A DNA stretch of 47,814 bases from an uncultured Bacteroidales bacterium (GCA_902782245.1 CACZMI010000023.1:1-47814); one strand, 5' to 3'; positions 37,772 through 45,958 are shown, counted from the stretch's first letter. Notes: generated by a model not told the origin, from the sequence alone. Numbers and translations are program-made.

Positions 37772-38405
37772 TCTTAATAATCATTATTTGAGAAAGGTAT
37801 TAACTGTTTTTATGTTTGCATTTTTTTGTGGTGTGGTATATCCTTCTTCCGTGAGCAGATATCCTTTTTATTTTGATAAAACATCATATTGGATGAACAT
37901 TTGTGACTACATTGTTAAGGGGAAAATAATTGATAAAAAGGCAGTAGGATACGTTGAAGATGGAGCAGACAATTGTGTCGTTGCTGTAAAAATTGCAATT
38001 ATAGATAGTTTTAATTACGATATTGGAGATACTGTGTGGATATATCCAGATTTGGAACTTTATTTTAACCGACAGAAAAGGATAGATGTAAGCAATCGTG
38101 ATACTGTATGGTCTATTCAATCTGAAGATGTCGATCATGATAGTTGGGTATTTATTAATTATGATAAATACGGGAATTTTAAAACAGGACAATTATGTTT
38201 TTTTAGGTTTCGCAAAGAAGGAGATGCTTACATTTACAGTCTTGCAGATATGTATTTACCAGTACTTGTAGTGAATAATAAAGTAAATGTTAAAATGAAT
38301 AGATGGATTACATTCACAGATATATTTAAACCATTAAATCAACGCAATAAAGTCAACGTTAAGCGATTTGAAAGACAAATAAAGAAAAGATTTCCCTTAA
38401 GATGA
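37755..38405 (+). CDS. Exported protein, candidate immunity partner of the RHS tip (OB/NTR-like)
   Basis: I do not recognise a named family. 216 residues, starting inside the RHS gene (17-bp overlap), so translation is coupled. The N-terminus (YLRKVLTVFMFAFFCGVVYPSS) is a signal peptide or anchor, placing the protein in the periplasm. The body has DYIVKGKIIDKKAVGY, VVAVKIAIIDSFNYDIGDTVWIYP and later beta-rich segments. This pattern resembles the netrin/TIMP-like OB folds seen in some exported bacterial proteins. The tail is very basic (NVKRFERQIKKRFPLR). The gene is clearly more AT-rich than the housekeeping genes. Position right after a polymorphic toxin tip suggests an immunity protein. Confidence in a real gene is high; confidence in the role is about 0.5. 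Confidence 0.75.
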   Translation: MESQNNLNNHYLRKVLTVFMFAFFCGVVYPSSVSRYPFYFDKTSYWMNICDYIVKGKIIDKKAVGYVEDGADNCVVAVKIAIIDSFNYDIGDTVWIYPDLELYFNRQKRIDVSNRDTVWSIQSEDVDHDSWVFINYDKYGNFKTGQLCFFRFRKEGDAYIYSLADMYLPVLVVNNKVNVKMNRWITFTDIFKPLNQRNKVNVKRFERQIKKRFPLR

Positions 38406-38820
38406 AAAAGATAAATATATTATTATATTACTTGTTGGTATGCTATTTATCTCATGTGATTGCCTGGTACACATACAGGGTGTAGTGATTGATTCCAAAA
38501 CCCGATTACCAATTAAAACGCCAAAGGATGAATATAAAGAAATACTATGGGATACTAGAATAAAACCGCATTCATCAAGAGACATTGAACACTGGGGTAA
38601 TTGGATGTATGATTATCCTGATACTACTTTTTTTGGCATTTTCAATACAATTGACCTTGACACCATGTCTCTTGAAGAATTCAAATCAAAGTTTCCTATT
38701 AAACATGAGTTTAAGGTCACATTACAAGATATGATTGATCGTGACTGGACTTTGATTTACCCTCCATCTGAGAAATTATTATGCGTTGGACAAATATTAG
38801 CTATTAGCCGGATTAATTGA
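38402..38820 (+). pseudogene. Small lipoprotein gene, apparently frameshifted near its start
   Basis: ATG 38402 overlaps the previous stop as ATGA and opens MKKINILLYYLLV, a typical lipoprotein signal start, but this frame soon ends in TAG (27 codons). In another frame, from ATG 38440, an open frame continues MLFISCDCLVHIQGVVIDSKTRLPI to 38820 (126 residues). Joined with one frame change near 38435 the two make MKKINILLYYLLVGMLFISC, with a perfect lipobox. The body begins with a carboxypeptidase-regulatory-like strand (QGVVIDSKTRLPI). Either a single-base indel in the AT-rich signal region broke the gene, or translation really starts at 38440. AT-rich like its neighbour; possible second immunity or orphan cargo gene. 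Confidence 0.65.
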
Positions 38821-38847
38821 TGCTCCAAAACAACTGCAACAGCTTTT

Positions 38848-39645
38848 TCAATATAAGAACCCAAACAACCAAAGAGGGATTTTATTTCCACGGCCAAACT
38901 CAACTCCGTCAATGGCCAGAAAACTGTTTTCTATATCCTTAATCTGTTCAAAATTCTTTCCGGCTCCTCCTACTTCAAACAGATACTTTCCGTCTACAAG
39001 AAAATCGCCTTTTGTAGGATAATATACCTCACAGACCCGACTTAGCTGATTATAGAAGAACGATTCTCTAATTGTCCCTATTTCCGGGTTTACTGACAAG
39101 GCATACATAAGATTGGGATTATCCAGGAAGAGCTTATCCGGTGAAGACAGTTTCTTTACGGATTTTGGTTTGGTCTTAAGCTGGCCTATAAGGGCGGCAC
39201 TCTCAAGAAGATCCATAAGTTTAAGTCCCTGCTCGCGATTGGTCTCCAACTGATGATATATCTCTTCCATATTGGGGACAAAAGGAACCTGGGCCGCAAT
39301 AATATAGAGGAGTTTTTTCAACTTCTGGACAGTAGCATACTCAACTTCCGTAACAGCCGGAATATCCTGCTCTATCACTTGGCGGCAGACCTCAGCCAGT
39401 CGATCATTAAATCCCTCAGGGTCTTCCTTATAGAAGGGGTAATAGCCATGCTTGAGATAATCATTGAAATAGCTCAGAACATGGATTTGTTTAGTTATTT
39501 CAGTTGCGATTTCCACGTGATGAGCAATGATGTCTTCCAAACTTATCTTTTCCCAGAATAAGAGGCCTTCAAAGGCAAGATACTCACGGAATGACATCCC
39601 ATGAACGGTGTTCATGGATGTGCGTCTGGAAAGATATAAAAACAA
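38848..39645 (-). pseudogene. C-terminal fragment of an AAA-family ATPase with DUF4143
   Basis: 265 codons from a TTG at 39645, encoding only the end of the common ATP-binding protein family: the region from LYLSRRTSM and VHGMSFREYLAFEG onward, then the winged-helix part (EIYHQLETNREQGLKLMDLLE) and the DUF4143 nuclease-like fold (ESFFYNQLSRVCEVYYPTKGDFLVDGKYLFEVGG). Complete members are roughly 380-420 residues and start with a Walker A P-loop. Here the P-loop and Walker B part are absent. Reading further upstream, the frame stays open with no recognisable ATPase sequence until TGA at 39748-39750. It is therefore a 5'-truncated relic, next to the inverted tRNA fragment. The C-terminus looks intact. 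Confidence 0.8.
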
Positions 39646-39752
39646 TCTTGGAAGATTGACATGAATCCTTCCATATAAAACAATTAATTTATGGCGAAGC
39701 CATCCCGACTGGAAGGAGGCCTTTCGCGTTAGAGAAATAAAAAAAGGTCAGG

Positions 39753-39876
39753 AGTTTCCTGAACTTTAAATTTGGGTTATAACATAAAGGAAAATAAGTG
39801 ATAAAGTATAACCTTATCACCCATTCTACCAGTACCTCCGCTGGGAATCGAACCCAAATTTAAAGTTTAGGAAACT
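39753..39876. repeat. Inverted repeat of part of the tRNA-Arg gene (26 bp, one mismatch)
   Basis: 39753-39778 is the reverse complement of 39851-39876 with one mismatch (25 of 26). The latter copy is the anticodon arm, variable loop and start of the T arm of tRNA-Arg. The spacer is 72 bp and contains the rest of the tRNA 3' end and a small hairpin. The stray copy sits at the broken end of the ATPase fragment, as expected for a recombination or integration scar. No integrase or transposase is nearby. Confidence 0.85.
39785..39820 (-). terminator. Probable terminator of tRNA-Arg
   Basis: GTGATAA (39798-39804) and TTATCAC (39814-39820) form a 7-bp stem with a 9-nt loop. On the minus strand it is followed by a T-rich stretch, TTATTTTCC. 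It lies about 13 bp after the tRNA 3' end. Confidence 0.5.
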
Positions 39877-39904
39877 TCCGTTCTATCCATTGAACTACAG
39901 AGGC
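39833..39904 (-). tRNA. tRNA-Arg (anticodon CCU)
   Basis: On the minus strand, 72 nt fold into a full cloverleaf. Acceptor GCCTCTG pairs with CGGAGGT (first pair G-U). The D arm is GTTC/GAAC with loop AATGGATA. The anticodon stem GAAGT/ACTTT closes the loop TTCCTAA, giving anticodon CCT. The T arm is TTGGG/CCCAG with loop TTCGATT. The discriminator base is A; CCA is not encoded, as is common in Bacteroidota. The anticodon arm and variable loop are duplicated in inverted orientation about 100 bp downstream. Confidence 0.92.
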
Positions 39905-39951
39905 AAACAGGTTTTCAACCTATTCGGCCGCGAAGATACTGCTTTTTTGCT

Positions 39952-39959
39952 TAAGTTTG
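39952..39959 (+). promoter_or_regulatory. Promoter -7 box of the GH127-esterase gene (TAAGTTTG)
   Basis: An exact TAnnTTTG box, with the start near 39966, about 20 nt before the ATGs at 39983 and 39989. It makes the longer frame that begins inside the tRNA gene untenable. Confidence 0.6.
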
Positions 39960-39988
39960 CAAGAAAAGAGACTAAACCGCTTATGAGT

Positions 39989-42823
39989 ATGAAATCAATC
40001 GTCAAAACAACCCTTTATGTTTCTATAGTAGCCATAGGCATAAGCCTTGTAGCAGCCAAGAAAGCCGATAAACCCAGTTATCCCATAGGTAACGTACCTT
40101 TTACACAAGTCAAGGTGGCACCCGAGACCTTTTGGGGTGACCGCATCCGTCAGAGCCGCGAGGTAACCATCCCGTTGGCTTTCAGCAAATGTGAGGAGAC
40201 GGACCGCTACACAAACTTTGAGCATGCCGCCGCCAAGATGGCCGAGACAGCCCGCGGCGACAACAGCAGCAACTACCGCCCCACCCAGTTCCCGTTTGAT
40301 GACACCGATGTCTACAAGACAATTGAGGGGGCAAGCTATCTGCTCCAGACATACCCCGACAAGAAACTGGAAGCCTATATTGACAGCATACTTGACATAG
40401 TGGCTGCCGCACAGGAGCCGGACGGCTACCTCTATACCGCCCGCACCATGAATCCCGCCCATCCGCACGATTGGTCAGGACCTACCCGCTGGAGTGCCGA
40501 GGAGAGCGGCAGCCATGAGCTATACAATCTGGGGCACATGGTAGAGGGCGCCATAGCCCACTATCAGGCCACCGGAAGCCGCAAATTCCTGGATATTGCT
40601 ATAAAATATGCAGACTGCGTATGCCGTGAGATAGGTTACGGAGAGGGTCAAAAGGTTATAGTTCCCGGACATCAGATTGCCGAGATGGCACTTGCCAAAC
40701 TCTACCTGGTAACAGGTGATAAGAAGTATCTGGACGAGGCCAAACTGTTCCTGGACAACAAGGGCAAGACCGCCCGCAAGGACACATATGACCAGTCACA
40801 CAAACCCGTCATTGAGCAGGATGAGGCCGTAGGACATGCCGTCCGCGCCGGTTACATGTACTCCGGTATGGCCGATGTAGCCGCACTTACGGGCGATAAG
40901 TCATACATCGATGCCATTGACCGCATCTGGGACAATATGGTGGGCAAGAAGATGTACCTGACCGGAGGCATCGGCTCAACAGGAGGTATTGAAGGGTTCA
41001 CCCAGAACTATGACCTGCCCAACATGAACGGCTACTGTGAGACCTGCGCCGCCATTGCCAATGTCTATACAAACTACCGTCTGTTCCTGCTGCACGGCGA
41101 TGCCAAGTACATGGATGTGCTGGAGCGCGCCCTGTACAACGGTGTTATAAGTGGCGTAAGTCTGGACGGAGGCGGGTTCTTCTACCCCAACCCATTAGAG
41201 AGCCACGGACAGCATCAGCGTCAGGCATGGTTCGGGTGCGCCTGCTGCCCCAGCAACATATGCCGATTCATACCGTCGGTTCCCGGTTACGTATATGCCG
41301 TAAAGGACAACAAGCTGTTTGTAAACCTCTTTATGTCAAACACACTTGCCACCAAGGTGGGCGGCAAGAACGTTCAGATAACCCAATCAACCGAGTATCC
41401 CTGGAACGGTGACATAAAGATTACAGTCGATAAGACTCCCGGCCAGTTCTGCCTTAACATCCGCATACCCGGATGGGTACGCAATCAGGTGGTTCCCACC
41501 GACCTTTACCGTTACTCGGACGGAAAGACCCCTGGCTACACCGTTCAGGTTAACGGAGAGGCCGTAGAGTCCACGCTCCAGGACGGATATTTCGGCATAG
41601 ACCGCAAATGGAAGAAGGGAGATGTGGTAAGCATCCACTTTGACATGGAGCCCCGCATTGTTACCGCTCACCGTCAGGTGGTTGAGGACCGCGGCAAGAT
41701 AGCCGTTGAGCGCGGTCCGCTGGTATATTGCGCCGAATGGGCCGACAACGACTATAACATACTCAACACATCACTTCCTGCAAACTCCGATTTTAAGGTG
41801 ATTCCGTTCAAGATGAACGTTGAGGGACGCGCATACGCAATGAATGCCCTTGAAACCACCGCCTATGACAACTATACAGGCAATGTGGCCCGCGCCAATC
41901 AGGTCAAGCTACGCCTAATCCCCTACTACGCATGGGCACACCGCGGTAACGGCAACATGGAGGTGTGGATGACACGTTACAACCCGCCGGCCCAGGCTGC
42001 ACAGTCTCCTGCCACTCCGCAGGTACCCGAGCCCACAGCCGTAATCAACCTTTGGCCCAACGGCGCTCCTACCGATAACGGACTGACCGGCCCCGAGAGA
42101 GTTATGGATATGCATGTATCCAACGTGACACAGCCCACCCTTACCATTTGGGCTGCACCTAATCCAAACGGACTGGCAGTAATAGCATGCCCGGGCGGTG
42201 GTTACACCGATGTATGGAACGGGTCCGAGGGCAACAACATGGCACAGTGGTACATGGATCAGGGCATAACCCTGGCCGTGCTCAAGTACCGTCTGCCCAA
42301 CGGCCACACCGAGGTTCCACTGGATGACTTGCATGAGGCCATGCGTCTGCTCAAGGCCGATGCCGATAAATACGGTATCAAAAAGATAGGCGTACAGGGA
42401 TGCTCCGCAGGCGGACATCTGGCAGCCACAGCCGCCACCCACTACAACGGTCCGGAACAGCGTCCCGATTTCCAGATACTGTTCTATCCGGTCATCACCA
42501 TGGACAAAACGTTTACCCACATGGGTTCACACAACAACCTGCTGGGCCGTAACGCATCACAGGAGCAAATTGACCTCTACTCAAACGAGAAACAGGTTAC
42601 CCGCGACACCCCGCCCGCATTCATCATGGCCAACTCCGATGACAACCTGGTGCCCGTGCGCAACAGCATAGAGTACTACAACGCCCTGCAGGCCAACCGC
42701 GTACGCTCCGCTCTGCACGTCTATCCCACAGGCGGTCACGGCTGGTGCGCCAATGAAAACTTCGTCTACCGGCAGCAATGGATGAGTGACCTCAAGCAGT
42801 GGCTCTCCCAGCTTGCCAAATGA
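39989..42823 (+). CDS. Exported GH127 beta-L-arabinofuranosidase fused to an alpha/beta-hydrolase esterase
   Basis: 944 residues from ATG 39989 (ATG 39983 adds two), with signal peptide MKSIVKTTLYVSIVAIGISLVAA. The first two thirds are GH127 (DUF1680): an alpha/alpha barrel with ESGSHELYNLGHMVEGAIAHY, YCETCAA near 350 and GCACCPSN near 417. These are the Glu and Cys residues that in studied GH127 enzymes bind zinc and include the catalytic Cys. After a Pro/Ala-rich linker (PPAQAAQSPATPQVPEP) comes an esterase domain from about 684, with oxyanion HGGG-like CPGGGYTD, nucleophile GCSAGGHL near 808, Asp in SDDNLVPV near 884 and His in GGHGWC near 916. One polypeptide could thus remove arabinose and acyl groups from plant cell-wall glycan. 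It is followed by a strong terminator. Confidence 0.9.
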   Translation: MKSIVKTTLYVSIVAIGISLVAAKKADKPSYPIGNVPFTQVKVAPETFWGDRIRQSREVTIPLAFSKCEETDRYTNFEHAAAKMAETARGDNSSNYRPTQFPFDDTDVYKTIEGASYLLQTYPDKKLEAYIDSILDIVAAAQEPDGYLYTARTMNPAHPHDWSGPTRWSAEESGSHELYNLGHMVEGAIAHYQATGSRKFLDIAIKYADCVCREIGYGEGQKVIVPGHQIAEMALAKLYLVTGDKKYLDEAKLFLDNKGKTARKDTYDQSHKPVIEQDEAVGHAVRAGYMYSGMADVAALTGDKSYIDAIDRIWDNMVGKKMYLTGGIGSTGGIEGFTQNYDLPNMNGYCETCAAIANVYTNYRLFLLHGDAKYMDVLERALYNGVISGVSLDGGGFFYPNPLESHGQHQRQAWFGCACCPSNICRFIPSVPGYVYAVKDNKLFVNLFMSNTLATKVGGKNVQITQSTEYPWNGDIKITVDKTPGQFCLNIRIPGWVRNQVVPTDLYRYSDGKTPGYTVQVNGEAVESTLQDGYFGIDRKWKKGDVVSIHFDMEPRIVTAHRQVVEDRGKIAVERGPLVYCAEWADNDYNILNTSLPANSDFKVIPFKMNVEGRAYAMNALETTAYDNYTGNVARANQVKLRLIPYYAWAHRGNGNMEVWMTRYNPPAQAAQSPATPQVPEPTAVINLWPNGAPTDNGLTGPERVMDMHVSNVTQPTLTIWAAPNPNGLAVIACPGGGYTDVWNGSEGNNMAQWYMDQGITLAVLKYRLPNGHTEVPLDDLHEAMRLLKADADKYGIKKIGVQGCSAGGHLAATAATHYNGPEQRPDFQILFYPVITMDKTFTHMGSHNNLLGRNASQEQIDLYSNEKQVTRDTPPAFIMANSDDNLVPVRNSIEYYNALQANRVRSALHVYPTGGHGWCANENFVYRQQWMSDLKQWLSQLAK

Positions 42824-42826
42824 TAC

Positions 42827-42868
42827 AAAAAAGGAGGGTTCCGCAATCGGAACCCCCTCTTTTTTTCT
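42827..42868. terminator. Bidirectional terminator between convergent GH127-esterase and GH3 genes
   Basis: GGGTTCCG (42836-42843) pairs with CGGAACCC (42848-42855) around CAAT. An A-run precedes the stem and a T-run follows it, so it works for both strands. It fills most of the 56-bp gap. Confidence 0.88.
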
Positions 42869-42879
42869 GCTGATTGTTA

Positions 42880-45195
42880 TCAGCGGATTGCAATCTCCTG
42901 GATGGGCTGCTGCGGGAGCAGGAGTTTCTCTACCTTCCAGTTTTTGGCCTTGCCGTTGAATGTTGCGGTGGCGCGGATATCGGTTGCGCTGGCACCGAAC
43001 TTTACGGTATATTTGCCGGCTGCGGTCTGCCACTCGGATGCCTCCTCGTTGAAGCTGGCCAGGGTGTATGCATCGGCCTTGAAGGTCAGGGTCTGGCTCT
43101 CACCGGGCTGCAGCAGACGGGTCTTGCCGAATGCCTTGAGCTCTGACTCGGGCTTGACAAGTCCGCCGTCAGGAGCGCTCACGTAAATCTCAACGGCCTC
43201 CTTGCCGGCTACCTTACCGGTGTTCTTTACGGTGATGGTTGCCTCAAAACCGCCGTCCTTGGCCTTTACCGTGGGCTTGCTGTACTCAAATGTGGTGTAG
43301 CTCAGTCCGTAACCGAACGGATAAGAAACCTCCACGCCTGCGGTATTGAAATAACGGTAACCAACCCAGATGCCCTCGGCATATGTGGTGTAGTCTATGT
43401 TACGTGTACCAGCATTCTGCTGTCCTCCGCGACCTCCGCCAAAGCCACCGAATCCGCCCTGCTGCTGACGTGCCTGTTGGCCGGTGTAGGGGAAATTCTG
43501 TGATGAAGGTATGTCCAGATATGAGAGCGGGAATGACATGGAGAGCTTGCCGGAAGGATTTGACTTACCGATGAGTATATCGGCCACAGAGTTGCCCACC
43601 TCCTGTCCGGGTGTCCAGGCCAACAGGATGGCATCGGGCTGTGACTTCCATGAAGCGGTCTCAATGACACCACCTATGTTCATTACCACCGTGACTTTCT
43701 TACCGGCCTTGTGGAACTCGTTGCAGACATCACGGATAAGTGAGCGCTCTATGTCAGTAAGCTCAAAGTCATCAACCATACGGCGGTCATCACCCTCACC
43801 GGCGTTACGGCCTATCACGATGACGGCAGCGTCATTACGCTGTGCGCAAGACTGGATGGCATTCTGGCTGATGGCTACCTCAGGGAGTACAGCCTCACCA
43901 AGCATGACATTGCGGCCACCACCTCCCATACCCAGGGCACTCTGGCTTGCCACGTAGTCACGGTGCTTGGCATAGAAATCGGCCAGACGTGAATCAAGCG
44001 TGAAACCGGCACCCTCCAGACCCTCGCTGATGTTGCGGATATAGGGCTTGTTCACGTTACCCGATCCGGTACCGCCTGCTATTGACTTATATGCGCTCAG
44101 ACCAAAGAGTGCAATGTTACCCTTGGCCTCCATAGGCAGGTTGCCGTTGTTCTTGAGCAGCACCATACCCTCGGGGGCTGATTCGCGGACCATTCTGGCA
44201 TGACCGTCCAGGTCAGGCTTGTTAGAGTACTTGTAACCTTTGAAATTAGGAGTCTTTACGATATACTCCAGCATACGGCGTACGTTGCGGTCCAGATCGG
44301 CCACGTCAAGGGTTCCGTTGTTTACAGCCTCCACTATACGCTGTGTCTCGGAAGCTGCACCCGGCTCCATCAGGTCATTGCCTGCATGTACGGCATTGAC
44401 TGTTCCAGCCTTGTTGCCCCAGTCAGTCATTACTATGCCCTGATAGCCCCACTCATCACGCAGGAAACCTGTCAGCAGGTCATGACTCTGCTGTGTATAG
44501 GTGCCGTTAATCTTGTTGTATGATGACATGATGGTCCAGGGCTTGGCTTCACGGATAGTGATCTCAAAGTTCTTGAGATAGAGCTCACGCAGGGCACGCT
44601 GACCTATGCGGGCATCGTTCTCGCTACGGTTAATCTCCTGGTCATTACCGGCAAAGTGCTTTACCGATACACCCACATCATTCTTCTGGATACCTTTTAC
44701 GTATGCGGCCGATATCTTGCCGCTCAGCAGCGGATCCTCGCTGAAATACTCAAAGTTACGGCCGCAGAGAGGGTTGCGGTGAAGGTTCATACCTGGAGCC
44801 AGCAGTACATCGACACCGTACTCATGAACCTCCTGGCCCATGGCGGTGGTAAGCTGCTCCACAAGTTCCGTGTTCCATGTACAGGCCAGAACCGTGCCTA
44901 CGGGGAATCCTGTGCAGTAATAGGTCTGGCTGTCACCCTGACGGGTAGGTGATATGCGCAGTCCGGCAGGACCGTCGGCAAGAACTGTTGCGGGTATTCC
45001 TAGACGGGTGATGGCTTGTGTACCTCCGGCTGCACCGGGAACACTGTTTGCCCTTCCACCCACTACAAGGGTGGCTTTCTCCTCCAGGGTCATGGCCTTG
45101 AGCACTTCATCAATGTTGTCGGCACTCAGTTTGGGCTGTGCCCACGCCACAGCACCGCATATCACGGCTGTGGCAGTCAATAAGGTTTTCTTCAT
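42880..45195 (-). CDS. Exported GH3 beta-glucosidase/beta-xylosidase
   Basis: A 771-residue enzyme; signal peptide MKKTLLTATAVICGAVAWAQ. The GH3 N-terminal barrel has EKATLVVGGRAN, the GMNLHRNPLCGRNFEYFSEDP substrate loop, VKHFAGNDQEINR and the nucleophile Asp in GIVMTDWGN near 254. The second domain has APEGMVLLKNNGNLPM and GRNAGEGDDRRM. A C-terminal fibronectin-III-like domain has ATITVKNTGKVAGKEAVEIYV. A glycine-rich stretch (GGFGGFGGGRGG, about 580-600) interrupts the loop that follows FPYTGQ. GH3 enzymes remove terminal beta-glucose or beta-xylose (some alpha-L-arabinofuranose). The specificity is not readable here. The neighbours suggest hemicellulose breakdown in the periplasm. Confidence 0.92.
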   Translation of the reverse strand: MKKTLLTATAVICGAVAWAQPKLSADNIDEVLKAMTLEEKATLVVGGRANSVPGAAGGTQAITRLGIPATVLADGPAGLRISPTRQGDSQTYYCTGFPVGTVLACTWNTELVEQLTTAMGQEVHEYGVDVLLAPGMNLHRNPLCGRNFEYFSEDPLLSGKISAAYVKGIQKNDVGVSVKHFAGNDQEINRSENDARIGQRALRELYLKNFEITIREAKPWTIMSSYNKINGTYTQQSHDLLTGFLRDEWGYQGIVMTDWGNKAGTVNAVHAGNDLMEPGAASETQRIVEAVNNGTLDVADLDRNVRRMLEYIVKTPNFKGYKYSNKPDLDGHARMVRESAPEGMVLLKNNGNLPMEAKGNIALFGLSAYKSIAGGTGSGNVNKPYIRNISEGLEGAGFTLDSRLADFYAKHRDYVASQSALGMGGGGRNVMLGEAVLPEVAISQNAIQSCAQRNDAAVIVIGRNAGEGDDRRMVDDFELTDIERSLIRDVCNEFHKAGKKVTVVMNIGGVIETASWKSQPDAILLAWTPGQEVGNSVADILIGKSNPSGKLSMSFPLSYLDIPSSQNFPYTGQQARQQQGGFGGFGGGRGGQQNAGTRNIDYTTYAEGIWVGYRYFNTAGVEVSYPFGYGLSYTTFEYSKPTVKAKDGGFEATITVKNTGKVAGKEAVEIYVSAPDGGLVKPESELKAFGKTRLLQPGESQTLTFKADAYTLASFNEEASEWQTAAGKYTVKFGASATDIRATATFNGKAKNWKVEKLLLPQQPIQEIAIR

Positions 45196-45225
45196 AAGAA
45201 TAGGTTAATAATCAGACTGTTAATT

Positions 45226-45263
45226 GAAAATGATACAAAAGGGGACAGACCCCTTTTGTACTA
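45226..45263. repeat. Half copy of the REP-like element, forming an 11-bp hairpin
   Basis: The stretch matches one arm of the 27.8-kb palindrome in both flanks (AAATGATACAAAAGGGG and TTTGTACTA), but the central five bases read ACAGA where that arm reads TCTGT. TACAAAAGGGG (45234-45244) pairs perfectly with CCCCTTTTGTA (45250-45260). It begins right at the TAG stop of upp, so it probably serves as its terminator, and lies 30 bp before the GH3 start. Confidence 0.88.
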
Positions 45264-45911
45264 TTTTTCGCCGAAGCAGAGGTCGCCGGCATCACCAAGG
45301 CCCGGTATGATGTAGGCGTGGCTGTTGAGTTCGGGGTCAACTGCGGCGCACCAAAGGGTAGTGATGTCCTGCGGGAACATCTTGCATACGTAGTCTACAC
45401 CTGCCTGAGCGGCAATTACTGAGCACAGATGGATGCGTGCGGGTGTTCCCTTGAGCAGAAGAGCACGGTAAGCCAGATACATACTGTTACCGGTAGCCAG
45501 CATGGGGTCAACCAGAATCAGGGTCTTGCCGTCCAGTTTTGGCGATGCCATGTACTCAATGTGAACATCAAAATTCACCTCATCCAGATATTTACGGTAG
45601 GCCGATACAAACGCGTTCTCGCAGTGGTCAAAGTAGTTGTGGAAACCCTGATGCAGGGGCAGTCCGGCGCGGAATACGGTACCCAGAACGATATCCTCCT
45701 CAGGAACGTTGATGGTCGATACTCCAAGCGGGGTCTGGACATCCTTTGTCACGTAGTTGAGTTTCTTACTTACCTCAAGGGCCATGATTTCACCTATGCG
45801 CTCCAGGTTGCGGCGGAAACGTAGTTGGTCCTTCTGGATGTTGACATCACGAATCTCAGCGATGAACTGGTTGAGAATACTGTTTTGCTTGTTAAAATCA
45901 ATAACTTCCAT
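45261..45911 (-). CDS. upp: Uracil phosphoribosyltransferase
   Basis: A 216-residue salvage enzyme making UMP from uracil and PRPP in the cytoplasm. The PRPP loop is KTLILVDPMLATGNSMYLAY near 130-150. The family-specific uracil-binding tail is PGLGDAGDLCFGEK at the C-terminus. EEDIVLGTVFRAGLPLHQGF holds the conserved Arg loop. The length is typical. It is transcribed alone from a TACATTTG box. Its TAG stop overlaps the edge of the REP-like element, as korB's does. It interrupts an otherwise glycan-degrading gene set without functional connection. Confidence 0.95.
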   Translation of the reverse strand: MEVIDFNKQNSILNQFIAEIRDVNIQKDQLRFRRNLERIGEIMALEVSKKLNYVTKDVQTPLGVSTINVPEEDIVLGTVFRAGLPLHQGFHNYFDHCENAFVSAYRKYLDEVNFDVHIEYMASPKLDGKTLILVDPMLATGNSMYLAYRALLLKGTPARIHLCSVIAAQAGVDYVCKMFPQDITTLWCAAVDPELNSHAYIIPGLGDAGDLCFGEK

Positions 45912-45958
45912 ATTGTTTTTATCTTATTGTAGTCCTGTTTCTATGGGCCAAAATCCAA

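Noticed and set aside
39890-39988. In-frame extension of the GH127-esterase gene into the tRNA gene
   Set aside because: The extension overlaps the tRNA 5' end on the other strand and lies upstream of the TAAGTTTG box; the signal peptide begins only at 39983/39989.
42821-42840. TGATACAAAA at the GH127-esterase stop codon as another REP-like copy
   Set aside because: Only about ten bases match the REP arm; the GGGG-N5-CCCC core and the GTAC end are absent. The site is an ordinary bidirectional terminator.
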